DNA from: Mesorhizobium sp. Root554
GTDB taxonomy: Bacteria; Pseudomonadota; Alphaproteobacteria; Rhizobiales; Rhizobiaceae
Reading direction: 5' to 3'
Assembly (NCBI RefSeq): GCF_001427025.1
Contig: NZ_LMGA01000001.1
Span: 3,323,435 to 3,387,434, forward strand
DNA: 64,000 nucleotides
Shown: piece after piece, positions 49,640-58,677 of the stretch
Numbering within the stretch: the stretch's first letter is position 1
Layout: every line of letters starts with the position of its first letter
Program-made: the position numbers and the translations under genes
Notes under the pieces: model-generated
Database searches by the model: none
What the model saw: only the letters and a program-made list of their open reading frames with translations
What the model was told of the DNA's origin: nothing

Positions 49640-50371
49640 ATGGACGGTGACAAGGACCTGACAGGGAAAGAGGGCCATGAGCTGTTGGACAGCCTGCGCC
49701 GCGGCGGCCGGCCGGCGGCCGGTCAGGACCCGGTCAAGCGTAAGCAGATCATAGACGGCGCCCGCCGGGTTTTCATCAATATGGGTTTCGACGCGGCCTC
49801 GATGAACGACATAACTCGCGAAGCAGGTGTGTCGAAGGGGACGATCTACGTCTATTTCCAGAATAAGGAAGAGCTGTTTGAGGCGCTGATCGAGGAAGAG
49901 CGCGGCGAGATATTCAGGAACATGTACGAGGCGCTGGAAAATCGCGACGATTTGCGCGTTACTTTGGTGCGGTTCGGCATCGCTCTGGCTACCAAAATCA
50001 CCTCGGCCAAAGTCATCCTGGCGCAGCGCACCGTCATCGGCGTTTCGGATCGCATCCCCGAACTGGGCGCCCGCTTCTATGAACGAGGACCCCGGCGTGG
50101 ACATGCGCGGCTTGTGGAATTTCTCGAAGCGGCCATCGGAAAGGGTTTGTTGACCGTGGCCGATGTCGACTTGGCGGCTTACCAGTTTACCGATCTGTGC
50201 ATGTCGAAATTCTTTCGCCAGTGCCTCTTCGCCTATCGAACCGAAGTGCCGAGTAACGACGAGATCGGCTATGTGGTGCGATCTGGCGTCGATGTCTTCC
50301 TGAAGGCATACGGCACCGAAAAGCTTGCCGCTCTGGAACAACAAAACAAGGCGTCCGGCAAGGAAGCCTGA
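49640..50371 (+). CDS. TetR/AcrR family transcriptional regulator of the emrAB pair
   Basis: A 243-residue TetR regulator. The DNA-binding domain spans about residues 33-80, with KQIIDGARRVFINMGFDAASMNDITREAGVSKGTIYVYFQNKEELF reading exactly as the family helix-turn-helix. The C-terminal ligand-binding domain resembles the TetR_C group (KVILAQRTVIGVSDRIPELG). It is divergent from emrAB and two matching palindromes lie between them, so it most likely represses the pump and itself, released by a pump substrate. Confidence 0.92.
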   Translation: MDGDKDLTGKEGHELLDSLRRGGRPAAGQDPVKRKQIIDGARRVFINMGFDAASMNDITREAGVSKGTIYVYFQNKEELFEALIEEERGEIFRNMYEALENRDDLRVTLVRFGIALATKITSAKVILAQRTVIGVSDRIPELGARFYERGPRRGHARLVEFLEAAIGKGLLTVADVDLAAYQFTDLCMSKFFRQCLFAYRTEVPSNDEIGYVVRSGVDVFLKAYGTEKLAALEQQNKASGKEA

Positions 50372-50376
50372 AGGCC

Positions 50377-51036
50377 TTATCCGCCCGACGCGGCCAGCGC
50401 GATGGCCGCGCGCAACTCATCCAGTCCTTCGCTCTTTTCCGACGAGGTGGCGAGAACGATCGGGAAGGCTGCCGCCCGCCGCTTGATTTTCGCGAGCGTG
50501 TCCTCGATCAGTTTGGGCACGCCGACGGCCTTGATCTTGTCGGTCTTCGTCAACACGATCTGGTAAGACACGGCTGCCTTGTCGAGCAGCGAAAGCACGT
50601 CCTCGTCGTTCTTCTTGATCCCGTGGCGCGCATCGATCAGCACATAGACGCGCTTCAGCGTCACGCGGCCTTTCAGATAATCGAAAACCAGCTTCGTCCA
50701 CTGGTCGACCTGTTCCTTGGGCGCCTGCGCATAGCCGTAGCCTGGCATGTCGACCAGCGCCATCGGCGGCATGTCGCCGGCCTCGCCCGAGTGGCCGTCC
50801 GGCACGAAGTAGTTCAGCTCCTGCGTGCGTCCCGGCGTGTTCGAGGTGCGCGCCAGTCCCTTCTGGTTCACCAATGCATTGATCAGCGACGATTTGCCGA
50901 CATTGGAGCGACCGGCGAAGGCGATTTCCGGCGGTCCTTCCGGCGGCAGGAATTTCATCGACGGCACGCCGCGGATGAACGTCCAGGGCCGTGTGAAAAG
51001 GTCGGCGTCCAGTACCGTCTTCGCGGGCGCGTTCAA
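50377..51036 (-). CDS. engB: Ribosome biogenesis GTP-binding protein YsxC/EngB
   Basis: A 219-residue GTPase needed for large-subunit ribosome assembly. G1 is [16 protein letters not shown]2/switch I is [15 protein letters not shown]3 is DMPGYGYA, G4 is TKTDKI, and G5 is TSSEKSEG. The start is a TTG at 51036 that overlaps the stop of the acetyltransferase gene (TTGA), with GGAGG seven bases upstream, so expression is coupled. The longer ATG-started frame runs into the upstream gene. It is normally next to yidC in rhizobia. Confidence 0.94.
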   Translation of the reverse strand: MNAPAKTVLDADLFTRPWTFIRGVPSMKFLPPEGPPEIAFAGRSNVGKSSLINALVNQKGLARTSNTPGRTQELNYFVPDGHSGEAGDMPPMALVDMPGYGYAQAPKEQVDQWTKLVFDYLKGRVTLKRVYVLIDARHGIKKNDEDVLSLLDKAAVSYQIVLTKTDKIKAVGVPKLIEDTLAKIKRRAAAFPIVLATSSEKSEGLDELRAAIALAASGG

Positions 51037-51671
51037 GACGCCGCCTCCAGCGCCGAAATGTTCGCGCCGCGGATCGCATTGAGGTTGCGGCTGATCTTGT
51101 CGACGGGCCAGTCCCACCAGGCCGCCTTGAGCAGCTTGCGCACGGTGAGGTCGTCGAAACGTGTCTTGACCACCTTCGCCGCATTGCCGGCGACGATGGC
51201 GTAGGGCGGCACGTCATGCGTCACCACGGACTTCGCGGCGACGATGGCGCCATGGCCGATCGTGACGCCGGGCATGATGATGGCTTCCATGCCGATCCAC
51301 ACATCGTTGCCGATCACCGTGTCGCCACGGTTTTCCTTTTCCCAGGTTTTGATGTCGAATCCCTCTTCCCAGCCATGGCCGAAAATATTGAACGGATAGG
51401 TCGAGAAGCCCGACATGGCATGATTGGCGCCGTTCATGATGAACCGCGCGCCCTCGGCGATGGCGCAGAACTTGCCGATGATCAGCTTGTCGCCAATGAA
51501 GGGGTAATGGTGCAGCACGCATTTCTCGACGAACTTGTCCGGCCCGTCCGGGTCGTCGAAATAGGTAAAGTCGCCGATCTCGATATTCGGGGCATTGGCC
51601 AGCGCCTTGAGGAACCCGACGCGTGGATGCATCGGTATCGGGTGCTTGATGTGCGGGTTGGGTCCGGTCAT
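51033..51671 (-). CDS. CatB-related O-acetyltransferase (hexapeptide repeat)
   Basis: A 212-residue left-handed beta-helix enzyme of the xenobiotic acetyltransferase (CatB/Vat) group. The signature sections are [40 protein letters not shown], the loop with [10 protein letters not shown] (catalytic His) and STYPFNIFG, then hexapeptide repeats [23 protein letters not shown] and the closing [16 protein letters not shown]. Family members acetylate chloramphenicol or streptogramins, but chromosomal homologues often have other substrates. It is inserted between the terminator after yidC and engB. Confidence 0.9.
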   Translation of the reverse strand: MTGPNPHIKHPIPMHPRVGFLKALANAPNIEIGDFTYFDDPDGPDKFVEKCVLHHYPFIGDKLIIGKFCAIAEGARFIMNGANHAMSGFSTYPFNIFGHGWEEGFDIKTWEKENRGDTVIGNDVWIGMEAIIMPGVTIGHGAIVAAKSVVTHDVPPYAIVAGNAAKVVKTRFDDLTVRKLLKAAWWDWPVDKISRNLNAIRGANISALEAAS

Positions 51672-51819
51672 GGCAGGCTCCGTCCGGTGGATTGGCGGGA
51701 ACGAAAAGGATAGCGCAAGCAACCGTTCGCACCAATGGCTGCTTGCAGGGTTTCCCGGCCAGGCCGGTCTTTGCGTTCTCGAAATAGCAGCCGCGCTTGT
51801 TGTTTGCGTCACCTGAAAA

Positions 51820-51848
51820 GAAAAGCCCCGGCTGATCCGGGGCTTTTC
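51820..51848 (-). terminator. Intrinsic terminator after yidC
   Basis: GAAAAGCCCCGG (51820-51831) and CCGGGGCTTTTC (51837-51848) form a perfect 12-bp stem around a 5-nt loop. On the minus strand it is followed by a T-rich tail (TTTTCTTTTC). It lies 12 bp past the yidC stop and ends the rpmH-rnpA-yidC transcript. Confidence 0.88.
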
Positions 51849-51859
51849 ATGCCGCAGCG

Positions 51860-53665
51860 CTATTCCGCTGGAGATGGTTTTTTTCGGAACAGTCCCGCCA
51901 GATTATCCCAGAGCTCGATCTTGACGCCCTGGCGCTTCATGATGATGCCCTGTTGGGTAATGGAAAGCAGGTTGTTCCAAGCCCAGTAAATCACCAGGCC
52001 GGCCGGGAAGCCTGCCATCATGAAGGTGAAGATGACGGGCATCCAGGTGAAAACCATCGCCTGCGTCGGGTCCGGCGGCGTCGGGTTCATGCGCATCTGC
52101 AGGAACATCGTCACACCCATGATGAGCGGCCAGATGCCGATATGCAGGAAGGCCGGCACAGCCCACGGCATAAGACCGAACAGGTTGAACAGCGATGTCG
52201 GATCGGGCGCGGCAAGATCGTGGATCCAGCCGAAGAACGGCGCGTGCCGCATCTCGATGGTGATGTAGAGCACCTTGTAGAGCGCGAAGAAGACCGGGAT
52301 CTGCACCAGAACCGGCCAGCAGCCGGCGATCGGGTTTATCTTCTCCGTCTTGTAGAGCTCCATCATGGCCTTTTGCTGCGCCATCTTGTCGTCCGCGTAT
52401 TTCTCGCGGATTTCCAGCATCTTCGGCTGCACCTTTTTCATGTTCGCCATCGACTTGTAGGACTTGTTGGCGAGCGGGAAGAAGATGGCCTTGACGATGA
52501 CGGTGGTGGCGATGATAGCCAGGCCGAAATTGCCGAGCAGCTTGTAGAGATTGTCGATGAGCCAGAACATCGGCTTGGTGATGAAGTGGAACCAGCCCCA
52601 GTCAATCAAGAGGTCGAAGCGGCGGATTTTCCTGTCCTGTTCATAAGCGTTGATCTTGCCGACTTCCTTGGCGCCGGCAAAGACCTCGGTCTCCACGGTT
52701 GCCGATTGGCCGGCGGCAACGGTGATCTGGTCGGTCAGGAAGTCGGACTGGTAGCGATGGCGGCCGTCCTCGAAGAAGGCGAAGCGCGGCTGGAACGGCT
52801 GCTTTTCCGTCGGCACCAGCGTCACCGCCCAGTATTTATCGGTGATGCCCAGCCAGCCGTCAGTCGATTTGGAGGGAACGTACTGCTTGTTCTCTTCGAC
52901 CTTGGCGTATTTGTATTCCTGCAGTCCTTCCTCGCCGGTGACACCGATCAGGCCTTCGTGAAGGACGTAGGTCGAGGCGACGGCCGGCTTGTCGAAGCGG
53001 GTGACGCGGCCATAGTTGGAAAGGGTAACCTGTTCCGCGCCGGCATTCTGAACCGTGTCGGAAATGGTGAACATATAGTCATTGTCCACCGCGATATTGC
53101 GCTTGAAGGCAAGACCCTTCTCATTGGTATAGGTGAGGGTGACGGGCGTCGCCGGCGTCAGGGTCTGGTTGCCTTCTACCGACCACACGGTCTGTGGCCC
53201 GGGAACAGTTCCCGTCGCTTCATTGCCGACGAAACCGATCTCGGCATAGTAGCCATTGGGCAGTTCCGCCGGGTTCAGCAGCTCGATCTCCGGCGAGGTA
53301 TCGTCGACCGTCAGCCGGTAGTGCTTGAGCTTCAGATCGTCGAGACGCGCGCCGGTCAGGCTGATCGAACCTTCGACGCTCGGCGTGTCGATGCGGACGC
53401 GCTGTGTCTTGGCCAGCGCCTGGTCGCGGCCGGCCTCGGTGGTGCCGTCCGTGCCGGGAATTGTGTTGGGTACCGCGCCCAGCGAAGGCGCCTGCGCGCC
53501 CGGCGTGGCGCTTTCGGCCGGTTTGTTTGCGGCCTGACGCTCCGCCTCGATCCGCGTCGCCTCGCGCTGCGACTCGATGCGCGGGTTCATGTAGAACACC
53601 TGCCACAATGTCAGGATCAGCACCGACAGCGCGATGGTGATGAAGAAGTTGCGGTTGTTTTGCAT
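51860..53665 (-). CDS. yidC: Membrane protein insertase YidC
   Basis: A 601-residue inner-membrane insertase. It has an N-terminal TM (NFFITIALSVLILTLWQVFYM), a large periplasmic beta domain (residues about 60-360), and the conserved five-TM core with WFHFITKPMFWLIDNLYKLLGNFGLAIIATT, a cytoplasmic helical hairpin (KVQPKMLEIREKYADDKMAQQKAMMELYK) and GCWPVLVQIPVFFALYKVL. The hydrophilic-groove Arg is probably the one ending TVIVKAIFF. A C-terminal short tail follows. Order rpmH-rnpA-yidC is conserved; yidD is not present between rnpA and yidC. Confidence 0.97.
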   Translation of the reverse strand: MQNNRNFFITIALSVLILTLWQVFYMNPRIESQREATRIEAERQAANKPAESATPGAQAPSLGAVPNTIPGTDGTTEAGRDQALAKTQRVRIDTPSVEGSISLTGARLDDLKLKHYRLTVDDTSPEIELLNPAELPNGYYAEIGFVGNEATGTVPGPQTVWSVEGNQTLTPATPVTLTYTNEKGLAFKRNIAVDNDYMFTISDTVQNAGAEQVTLSNYGRVTRFDKPAVASTYVLHEGLIGVTGEEGLQEYKYAKVEENKQYVPSKSTDGWLGITDKYWAVTLVPTEKQPFQPRFAFFEDGRHRYQSDFLTDQITVAAGQSATVETEVFAGAKEVGKINAYEQDRKIRRFDLLIDWGWFHFITKPMFWLIDNLYKLLGNFGLAIIATTVIVKAIFFPLANKSYKSMANMKKVQPKMLEIREKYADDKMAQQKAMMELYKTEKINPIAGCWPVLVQIPVFFALYKVLYITIEMRHAPFFGWIHDLAAPDPTSLFNLFGLMPWAVPAFLHIGIWPLIMGVTMFLQMRMNPTPPDPTQAMVFTWMPVIFTFMMAGFPAGLVIYWAWNNLLSITQQGIIMKRQGVKIELWDNLAGLFRKKPSPAE

Positions 53666-53686
53666 CGAGGGTCTCGGTTCCTGGAC

Positions 53687-54019
53687 CTACCTGGTCCCGC
53701 GTATACGGCGGGAGAGTTCGGCCTTCAATTGGTCGAATGGAATGGACAGCACATCGTCGCGTCCGACGATTACATAGTCATTGCCGGTGGCCATATCATG
53801 GGCTGCATGCGTGCGCACGGCTTCCTTGAGCCGTCGGCGGACACGATTGCGAACGACCGCATGGCCCACCTTCTTGGTCACGGTGAAGCCGACGCGCGGC
53901 GCATTGCCGTCGCCGCGGTTTAGAACTTCAACGAGAAAAAGCCGCCCGCGGCGCTTTTCACCACGCCGGACAGCCAGGAATTCCGCGCGTTTCAGAAGCC
54001 GTCCGGGTTCTTGTCCCAT
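53687..54019 (-). CDS. rnpA: Ribonuclease P protein component
   Basis: A 110-residue RnpA, which binds the leader and improves catalysis by the RNase P RNA in tRNA 5' processing. It begins [20 protein letters not shown]; the RNR motif is [15 protein letters not shown], with [12 protein letters not shown] just before it. The start at 54019 is preferred over a longer frame to 54112 that overlaps the rpmH gene. It lies between rpmH and yidC as usual. Confidence 0.95.
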   Translation of the reverse strand: MGQEPGRLLKRAEFLAVRRGEKRRGRLFLVEVLNRGDGNAPRVGFTVTKKVGHAVVRNRVRRRLKEAVRTHAAHDMATGNDYVIVGRDDVLSIPFDQLKAELSRRIRGTR

Positions 54020-54053
54020 AGGCCCGCTCGCGGGCAACAATCTCGTCTTTCGC

Positions 54054-54188
54054 TTAGGCGCTGAGGCGCTTGCGGCCACGGTTGCGGCGCGCAGCGACGA
54101 CGCCACGGCCACCCTTGGTGGCCATGCGCGCGCGAAAACCGTGCCGGCGCTTGCGGACGAGCTTGGAAGGTTGGTAGGTGCGCTTCAT
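54054..54188 (-). CDS. rpmH: 50S ribosomal protein L34
   Basis: A 44-residue, very basic protein reading [20 protein letters not shown] at the N-terminus and ending [10 protein letters not shown], the universal L34 pattern. It heads the rpmH-rnpA-yidC operon and ends 34 bp before rnpA. A consensus-like promoter lies about 120 bp upstream of the start. Confidence 0.97.
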   Translation of the reverse strand: MKRTYQPSKLVRKRRHGFRARMATKGGRGVVAARRNRGRKRLSA

Positions 54189-54308
54189 TTGTTTTAATAC
54201 CGCGGCGTGCGGCCCTTCTTGTTTCTGTCACACTGTAACAGGAGCTTTGCCGGGCAGCGTTGGCGCGACCGAAACCGCGCCGGATTGCATGGCCCGAGCG
54301 TGTGCGGG

Positions 54309-54337
54309 CTTATATTTAGAAGGATTTTGGAAGTCAA
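54309..54337 (-). promoter_or_regulatory. Sigma-70-type promoter for the rpmH operon
   Basis: On the minus strand TTGACT (54332-54337) and TATAAG (54309-54314) are separated by exactly 17 bp. It points at rpmH and implies a leader of about 115 nt. Confidence 0.7.
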
Positions 54338-54477
54338 TCGGCTTGCCGCCCGCCCGGCCGAGGCCCGAAATCCCGGCGCATCCTCAAAGCCAAAATCCGG
54401 ACAGCCAAAAGGCCAAATTGGCAATCGCACCGCAATCACCTACTCTTGTTTTGACAGGCATATATTCGCCGGAGCCC

Positions 54478-55986
54478 ATGAGCGACAATCTTTCCCCCGA
54501 CCAGGACGCCGCCGCGCCGCAAGCCGCGCATACGGGTTCGCAGGCGGTGCCGCTGGCGCGCGGCCTGTCGACCAAGCTATTGCTGCTCACCATTGTCTTC
54601 GTGCTTCTGGCGGAAATCCTCATCTTCCTGCCATCCATCGCCAGCTATCGCATGAGCTGGCTGAACGAGCGCCTCGGCACCGCCGCCGCCGTCTCCGTCG
54701 TGCTCGTACAGGGCGACCCCGCCTCGCTTTCACCGGCCGCGCAGAACGATGTGCTGATGGCCATAGGCGCCAAGGCCATCGCCGTGCGCGATGGCGGCGT
54801 GTCGCGTCTTCTTGTGGTTGCGAGCATGCCGCCGCAGGTTGACGAGCATATCGCCGTCAACGAGACCGGCATGATCGAGGAAATGAAAGGCGCGCTGGAC
54901 ACACTGTTCTTCGGCGGCAACCGCATGCTGCGCGTTTACGGCCCGGTCGGCGACAGCGACAAGGAGTTTGAGCTGATCATGCCGGACTACCGGCTGCGCA
55001 GCGCCATGCTGGTCTATTCGCGCAACATCGCATTCGTATCCCTGCTCATCTCGCTGATCACGGCGGTGCTGGTCTACGCCACCATCGACCGCATCATGAT
55101 CCGGCCGATCCGCTCCATGACGCGTTCCATCCTGTCCTTCTCGCAGGCGCCGGACGATCCAGGCCGTATTATCCGGCAGACCACGCGCACCGACGAGATC
55201 GGCGTGGCCGAGCGGGAGCTTTCCCAGATGCAGGAGCGGCTGCAGAGAATGCTGGCCGAGCGCAAGCATCTCGCCGATCTGGGGCTCGCCGTGTCGAAGA
55301 TCAACCATGATATGCGCAACATCCTGGCGTCGGCGCAATTGATGTCGGATCGTCTGCGGCAGGTGAAGGACCCGACGGTGCAATCCTTCGCGCCCAAGCT
55401 GCTGCGCGCCCTCGACCGCGCCGTCGCCTATTCGGAAGGTGTGCTCGCCTACGGCCGGACGCAAGAGCCGCCGCCGGCGCGCCGGCGCCTGCGGCTGCAT
55501 CAGCTTGTCGAGGACGTACACGGCCTGCTCGACATGGAAAACGGCATAGAGTTCGTCAACGTCGTCGATCCGACGCTGGAGGTAGATGCCGATTCCGACC
55601 AGCTGTTCCGCGTGCTGACCAACCTCAGCCGCAATGCCGTGCAGGCTATGGCTGCGGATTCCGGTCCCGAGGTGGTGCGCCGGTTGACCGTGTCGGCTGA
55701 GCGCGAAGGCAGCGTCAGCCGCATCCTGGTGGCCGATACCGGCCCCGGTCTGCCGCCCAAGGCGCGGGAAAACCTGTTCGCCGCTTTCCGCGGCTCGGCC
55801 CGCAGCGGCGGCACCGGACTGGGACTGGCGATTGCGCAGGAGCTGGTGCGCGCCCATGGCGGCACGATCGAGTTGATTGAAAGCCGGGGCGGTCGCACCG
55901 TCTTCGCCATCACCATTCCAGACCAGCCAGTGCATATCGAACAGGCCCGCTCAGGCTTGCGCGGCCGTCGCGAGCGCGCCGGATGA
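54478..55986 (+). CDS. Sensor histidine kinase with periplasmic domain and HAMP
   Basis: A 502-residue kinase. TM1 is at about 31-53, a periplasmic domain of some 130 residues follows, TM2 is at 183-203, then HAMP (IDRIMIRPIRSMTRSIL) and a DHp helix with the phospho-acceptor His at about 277 in KINHDMRNIL. The catalytic domain has N-box NLSRNAVQAM, G1 ADTGPGLPP and G2 GGTGLGLAI. No response regulator gene is adjacent, so it is an orphan. GGAG lies directly before the ATG. The gene ends about 190 bp before the tRNA-Arg gene. The signal is unknown. Confidence 0.92.
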   Translation: MSDNLSPDQDAAAPQAAHTGSQAVPLARGLSTKLLLLTIVFVLLAEILIFLPSIASYRMSWLNERLGTAAAVSVVLVQGDPASLSPAAQNDVLMAIGAKAIAVRDGGVSRLLVVASMPPQVDEHIAVNETGMIEEMKGALDTLFFGGNRMLRVYGPVGDSDKEFELIMPDYRLRSAMLVYSRNIAFVSLLISLITAVLVYATIDRIMIRPIRSMTRSILSFSQAPDDPGRIIRQTTRTDEIGVAERELSQMQERLQRMLAERKHLADLGLAVSKINHDMRNILASAQLMSDRLRQVKDPTVQSFAPKLLRALDRAVAYSEGVLAYGRTQEPPPARRRLRLHQLVEDVHGLLDMENGIEFVNVVDPTLEVDADSDQLFRVLTNLSRNAVQAMAADSGPEVVRRLTVSAEREGSVSRILVADTGPGLPPKARENLFAAFRGSARSGGTGLGLAIAQELVRAHGGTIELIESRGGRTVFAITIPDQPVHIEQARSGLRGRRERAG

Positions 55987-56146
55987 CGCCGATCCTGAAG
56001 CCGGCGAGCGAAGGGCATCCATTCGAAAGCCGGCGGCAAAACTTTTGACGGGATCGCTTGCTTTTCGCCCGTTCAGTCGCTAGGTAGCTGCTCACGTCGC
56101 GAGCCGGTTGGCGAAACCGGTTGGCGGGGTTGTGCCGGACATTGTC

Positions 56147-57216
56147 TTACGACACGTCCAGACATGACCCATTGCGCGCCCGTAGCTCAGCTGGATAGAG
56201 CACCAGACTACGAATCTGGGGGTCAGGAGTTCGAATCTCTTCGGGCGCGCCATTCCATTTCCACGACTTGGCATCTTTTTCGGCCAGCTGCGGCGCCTTG
56301 GTTTGCAGACGGTTTGCAAAATCCGTGCTCGATGCGTTCTCGAACCAGGCGACTGCTTTGCTCGCCAGGACGCGGGTTCGGGCCAGATAGCGATCGAGAA
56401 TTGACGACACAGTCTTCAACGAGTGTCCGGTGATAGCGGCAATCTGGGGCGTGGTGCAGCCTGCCTCCGCCAGCATGGTAACGGCGGTTCCCCGCAGATC
56501 ATGGAAGTGCAGGTCCTCGATCCCGTCCTTCTTGTCGCCGCCTCCTACTGCGCCTTGAAGTAGCGCGCCTTCCAGGGCAGTCCGCTCTTCGTCGCCAGGA
56601 CCACCGTCGACTTCTTCTCCAGGGGATCAAGCATCCGCTTCAACGCCGCGGTGCAGGGATATCGACCCGGCGGTTCGTCTTTCCCTGCCGCAGTGAGATC
56701 AGATGTCCGTCGTAGTTCGTCCACGCAAGTCGCAGCAGGTCACCCTGCCTTTGGCCGGTGTGCAGCGCCAGGATCAGTGCCCGCTGCAGCTCCACCAGGG
56801 CGCTCGATGTCCTGCGGAAGCCAGATCTTCTCTGAGCGATCGGACTTGTGAAAACGACGGAAGCCGGCAACGTGGCTGGCTGTCATGCGACCACTGTCTC
56901 TCGCCCAGGAAAGCATGGCCGAGATATCGCTGAGGCGATTGTCGGCCTCGCGATCTCCGGAAGACCTCGCGACCTCGGCACGCCATGACATGAAATCCTG
57001 CCGCACTCGCGGATCATCAAGCGCCGGGATGGGCAGCGTGCCGAACTTTGCCTCGACTTTCGTGAGCATGCGCCAGATCGCCATGATGAGGGCGTCGGTG
57101 ACGAACTGAGCTGTCATCTCGGCCTTCATCGCCCGGCCGACCGGCATCCAACGGCGCGCCGCGAGATCCCGGTCAGCACGCGGAATACCCAAAAGGCCCT
57201 GCGGGACGATCCGCAT
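56147..57216 (-). pseudogene. Tyrosine recombinase (phage-type integrase), frameshifted remnant
   Basis: Three reading frames together spell a tyrosine integrase. The N-terminal part (57216 to about 56830) has LTKVEAKFGTLPIPALDDPRVRQ and SDISAMLSWARDSGRM. The middle part (about 56840-56545) carries the first catalytic Arg in LHTGQRQGDLLRLAW. The C-terminal part (about 56530-56147) contains HFHDLRGTAV (HxxR) and the Tyr in ILDRYLAR. At least two frameshifts separate them, and the usual N-terminus is missing next to rtcB. The final frame runs through the tRNA gene on its antisense strand. An integrase at the 3' end of a tRNA marks an old integration event. Confidence 0.85.
56176..56252 (+). tRNA. 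tRNA-Arg(ACG)
   Basis: A 77-nt tRNA with acceptor GCGCCCG pairing with CGGGCGC, encoded CCA, D arm GCTCAGCTGGATAGAGC, anticodon loop CTACGAA (anticodon ACG), and T loop TTCGAAT. The A34 would be edited to inosine by TadA. The 3' end is the likely attachment site of the island whose integrase remnant lies on the other strand immediately after it. Confidence 0.97.
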
Positions 57217-57234
57217 CCCGCAGGAAAATGTTCG

Positions 57235-58641
57235 TCAGGCCGCGTTCGGCGTTTCCTGGCGCTGCTTCTTCTTGCGCCAGGGCGCGTTCACTTCCCAGTC
57301 GCCGGCCATGATGCAACCGTAGGGCAGAACTTCATCTACGATCTCGGCGAGATCGTAGTGCTCGATCTGCTGCCGCACGGCGGATGCGTTCTTGTAGGCG
57401 CTCGGCAGTTCAGAGATGTCGGTGATCCCGCAGAAGAAGCGCGCGTCGATGCCCTTGGTCTCCTCGGCGAAAATCTCCTCGTTTGTCCGCCCTGCCTTCA
57501 GCCTTCGATGTTGCGTGCGCGAGAAATTGCGCCCGGCGCCATGCGGCGAGAAGCCCAGGCCATTCGGAGCGTTCTTGCCGCGGGCGATTAGCACCGGCTC
57601 TGCCATGTTGAGCGGAATCAGGGTCAGATCCGTGGCATCGTCGGCCCAGTTGTCGAAGGCCGGCGTCGCGCCCTTGCCGTGGTAGAACAAGCCGTCAGAA
57701 CGCCTGAAGACGAAGTTGTGTTCGTTCCAGAAACGGTCCGCGACCTTGGCCGACACACGTTGTGCGGCCAAGTCATGGATGAGCTCATGGTTGGCCTTCG
57801 TCCACGCGCGGATGGTCTGCAGCGCATCCCAATAGTCATCGCCTTCCCGGCTATCGGCGGGAATCCAGGCATTCTGCGGCAAGGTTTCGGGAGAGAGCTG
57901 CTTGCGGTAACCCTCGGCGATCTTCATTCCCTTGCTGTAGAGCCTGGCGCCGGGCGATCGCGATCCATGATGCGTTACCAACGCGGTTTCGCCAGTCGAC
58001 TTCAACGTGCCGACATAGGCGAAATGATTGCCATCGCCCTGTGTACCAAGATGTTCGATCGCAGCGCTCATAATATCCTTCAGGAGAGGATTGCGGTCGA
58101 AACGATCCGCAATTGCCTGCGAGGGCCGGAACTGCTGTCCACGTGGACGCCCACCGGGTCCGAAATGCGTTACGGCTTGGGCAGCGTCGAGCAGTGCCGC
58201 TGGCGCTACCCCCGGAAAGGTCGAGATCGCCATCGAGCAGCAGATATCGGCTGAGTGCATACCGGGGTGGATGGCTTCGGAGACCGCGACACCGCCTACC
58301 GGAATCGTGCCGGAAGGCCCGGCCGGACAGGCGTCCGGCATGATGGCGCCAGCACGGATGACGGGCGTGCGCATCAGCTCGACCATGCTCTTCGTCACCG
58401 CCTCGACATTGGCCGCTTCTTCGGCATTGTCAGCCCGGATGTTCATGTAAAAGGGCACAGAACCGGCATCATGAAGTGCGATCGTTGGCGGGGGAGCGAA
58501 GCCCTGCGCCACCTGCAGCGCCTGATCCATCGTGCCGCCACGCTCCAGCACGGCATTCGCCTCGGCGAGCGCCTTGCCGAACCAGCGGCCTTGCGCCAGT
58601 CCGGCGTCGATCAGATCCTGTCCGCTCAAAACTTCAACCAT
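57235..58641 (-). CDS. rtcB: RtcB-type RNA-splicing ligase
   Basis: A 468-residue RtcB, which joins RNA 2',3'-cyclic phosphate or 3'-phosphate ends to 5'-OH ends using GTP and Mn. Metal-binding candidates include D132 and C134 in HSADICCSM, H206 in GDGNHF, and H224/H225 in THHGSRS. EHNFVFRR and GKGATPAF follow, and the guanylylated His is probably H367 in PHGAGRNFSR. It is a divergent branch: GIGFDINCG of E. coli RtcB is replaced by IHPGMHSADICCS. The ATG at 58641 has GGAAG upstream. It lies directly after the five Ro-type RNA modules. rtcA is absent. Confidence 0.93.
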   Translation of the reverse strand: MVEVLSGQDLIDAGLAQGRWFGKALAEANAVLERGGTMDQALQVAQGFAPPPTIALHDAGSVPFYMNIRADNAEEAANVEAVTKSMVELMRTPVIRAGAIMPDACPAGPSGTIPVGGVAVSEAIHPGMHSADICCSMAISTFPGVAPAALLDAAQAVTHFGPGGRPRGQQFRPSQAIADRFDRNPLLKDIMSAAIEHLGTQGDGNHFAYVGTLKSTGETALVTHHGSRSPGARLYSKGMKIAEGYRKQLSPETLPQNAWIPADSREGDDYWDALQTIRAWTKANHELIHDLAAQRVSAKVADRFWNEHNFVFRRSDGLFYHGKGATPAFDNWADDATDLTLIPLNMAEPVLIARGKNAPNGLGFSPHGAGRNFSRTQHRRLKAGRTNEEIFAEETKGIDARFFCGITDISELPSAYKNASAVRQQIEHYDLAEIVDEVLPYGCIMAGDWEVNAPWRKKKQRQETPNAA

Positions 58642-58677
58642 GACTTTCTTCCACTTCAATCAATGTTGATAGCCGAA

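Noticed and set aside
51953..53923. Open frame of about 650 codons on the plus strand opposite yidC and rnpA
   Set aside because: Antisense shadow of yidC; the yidC protein reads perfectly on the other strand.
54451..54480. TTGACA just upstream of the sensor kinase as its promoter
   Set aside because: A -10 with correct spacing would fall on the ribosome site and start codon, so it cannot serve this gene.
56147..56252. Peptide EEIRTPDPQIRSLVLYPAEL at the end of the integrase frame
   Set aside because: This is the antisense translation of the tRNA-Arg gene, a known annotation artefact, not part of the native integrase.
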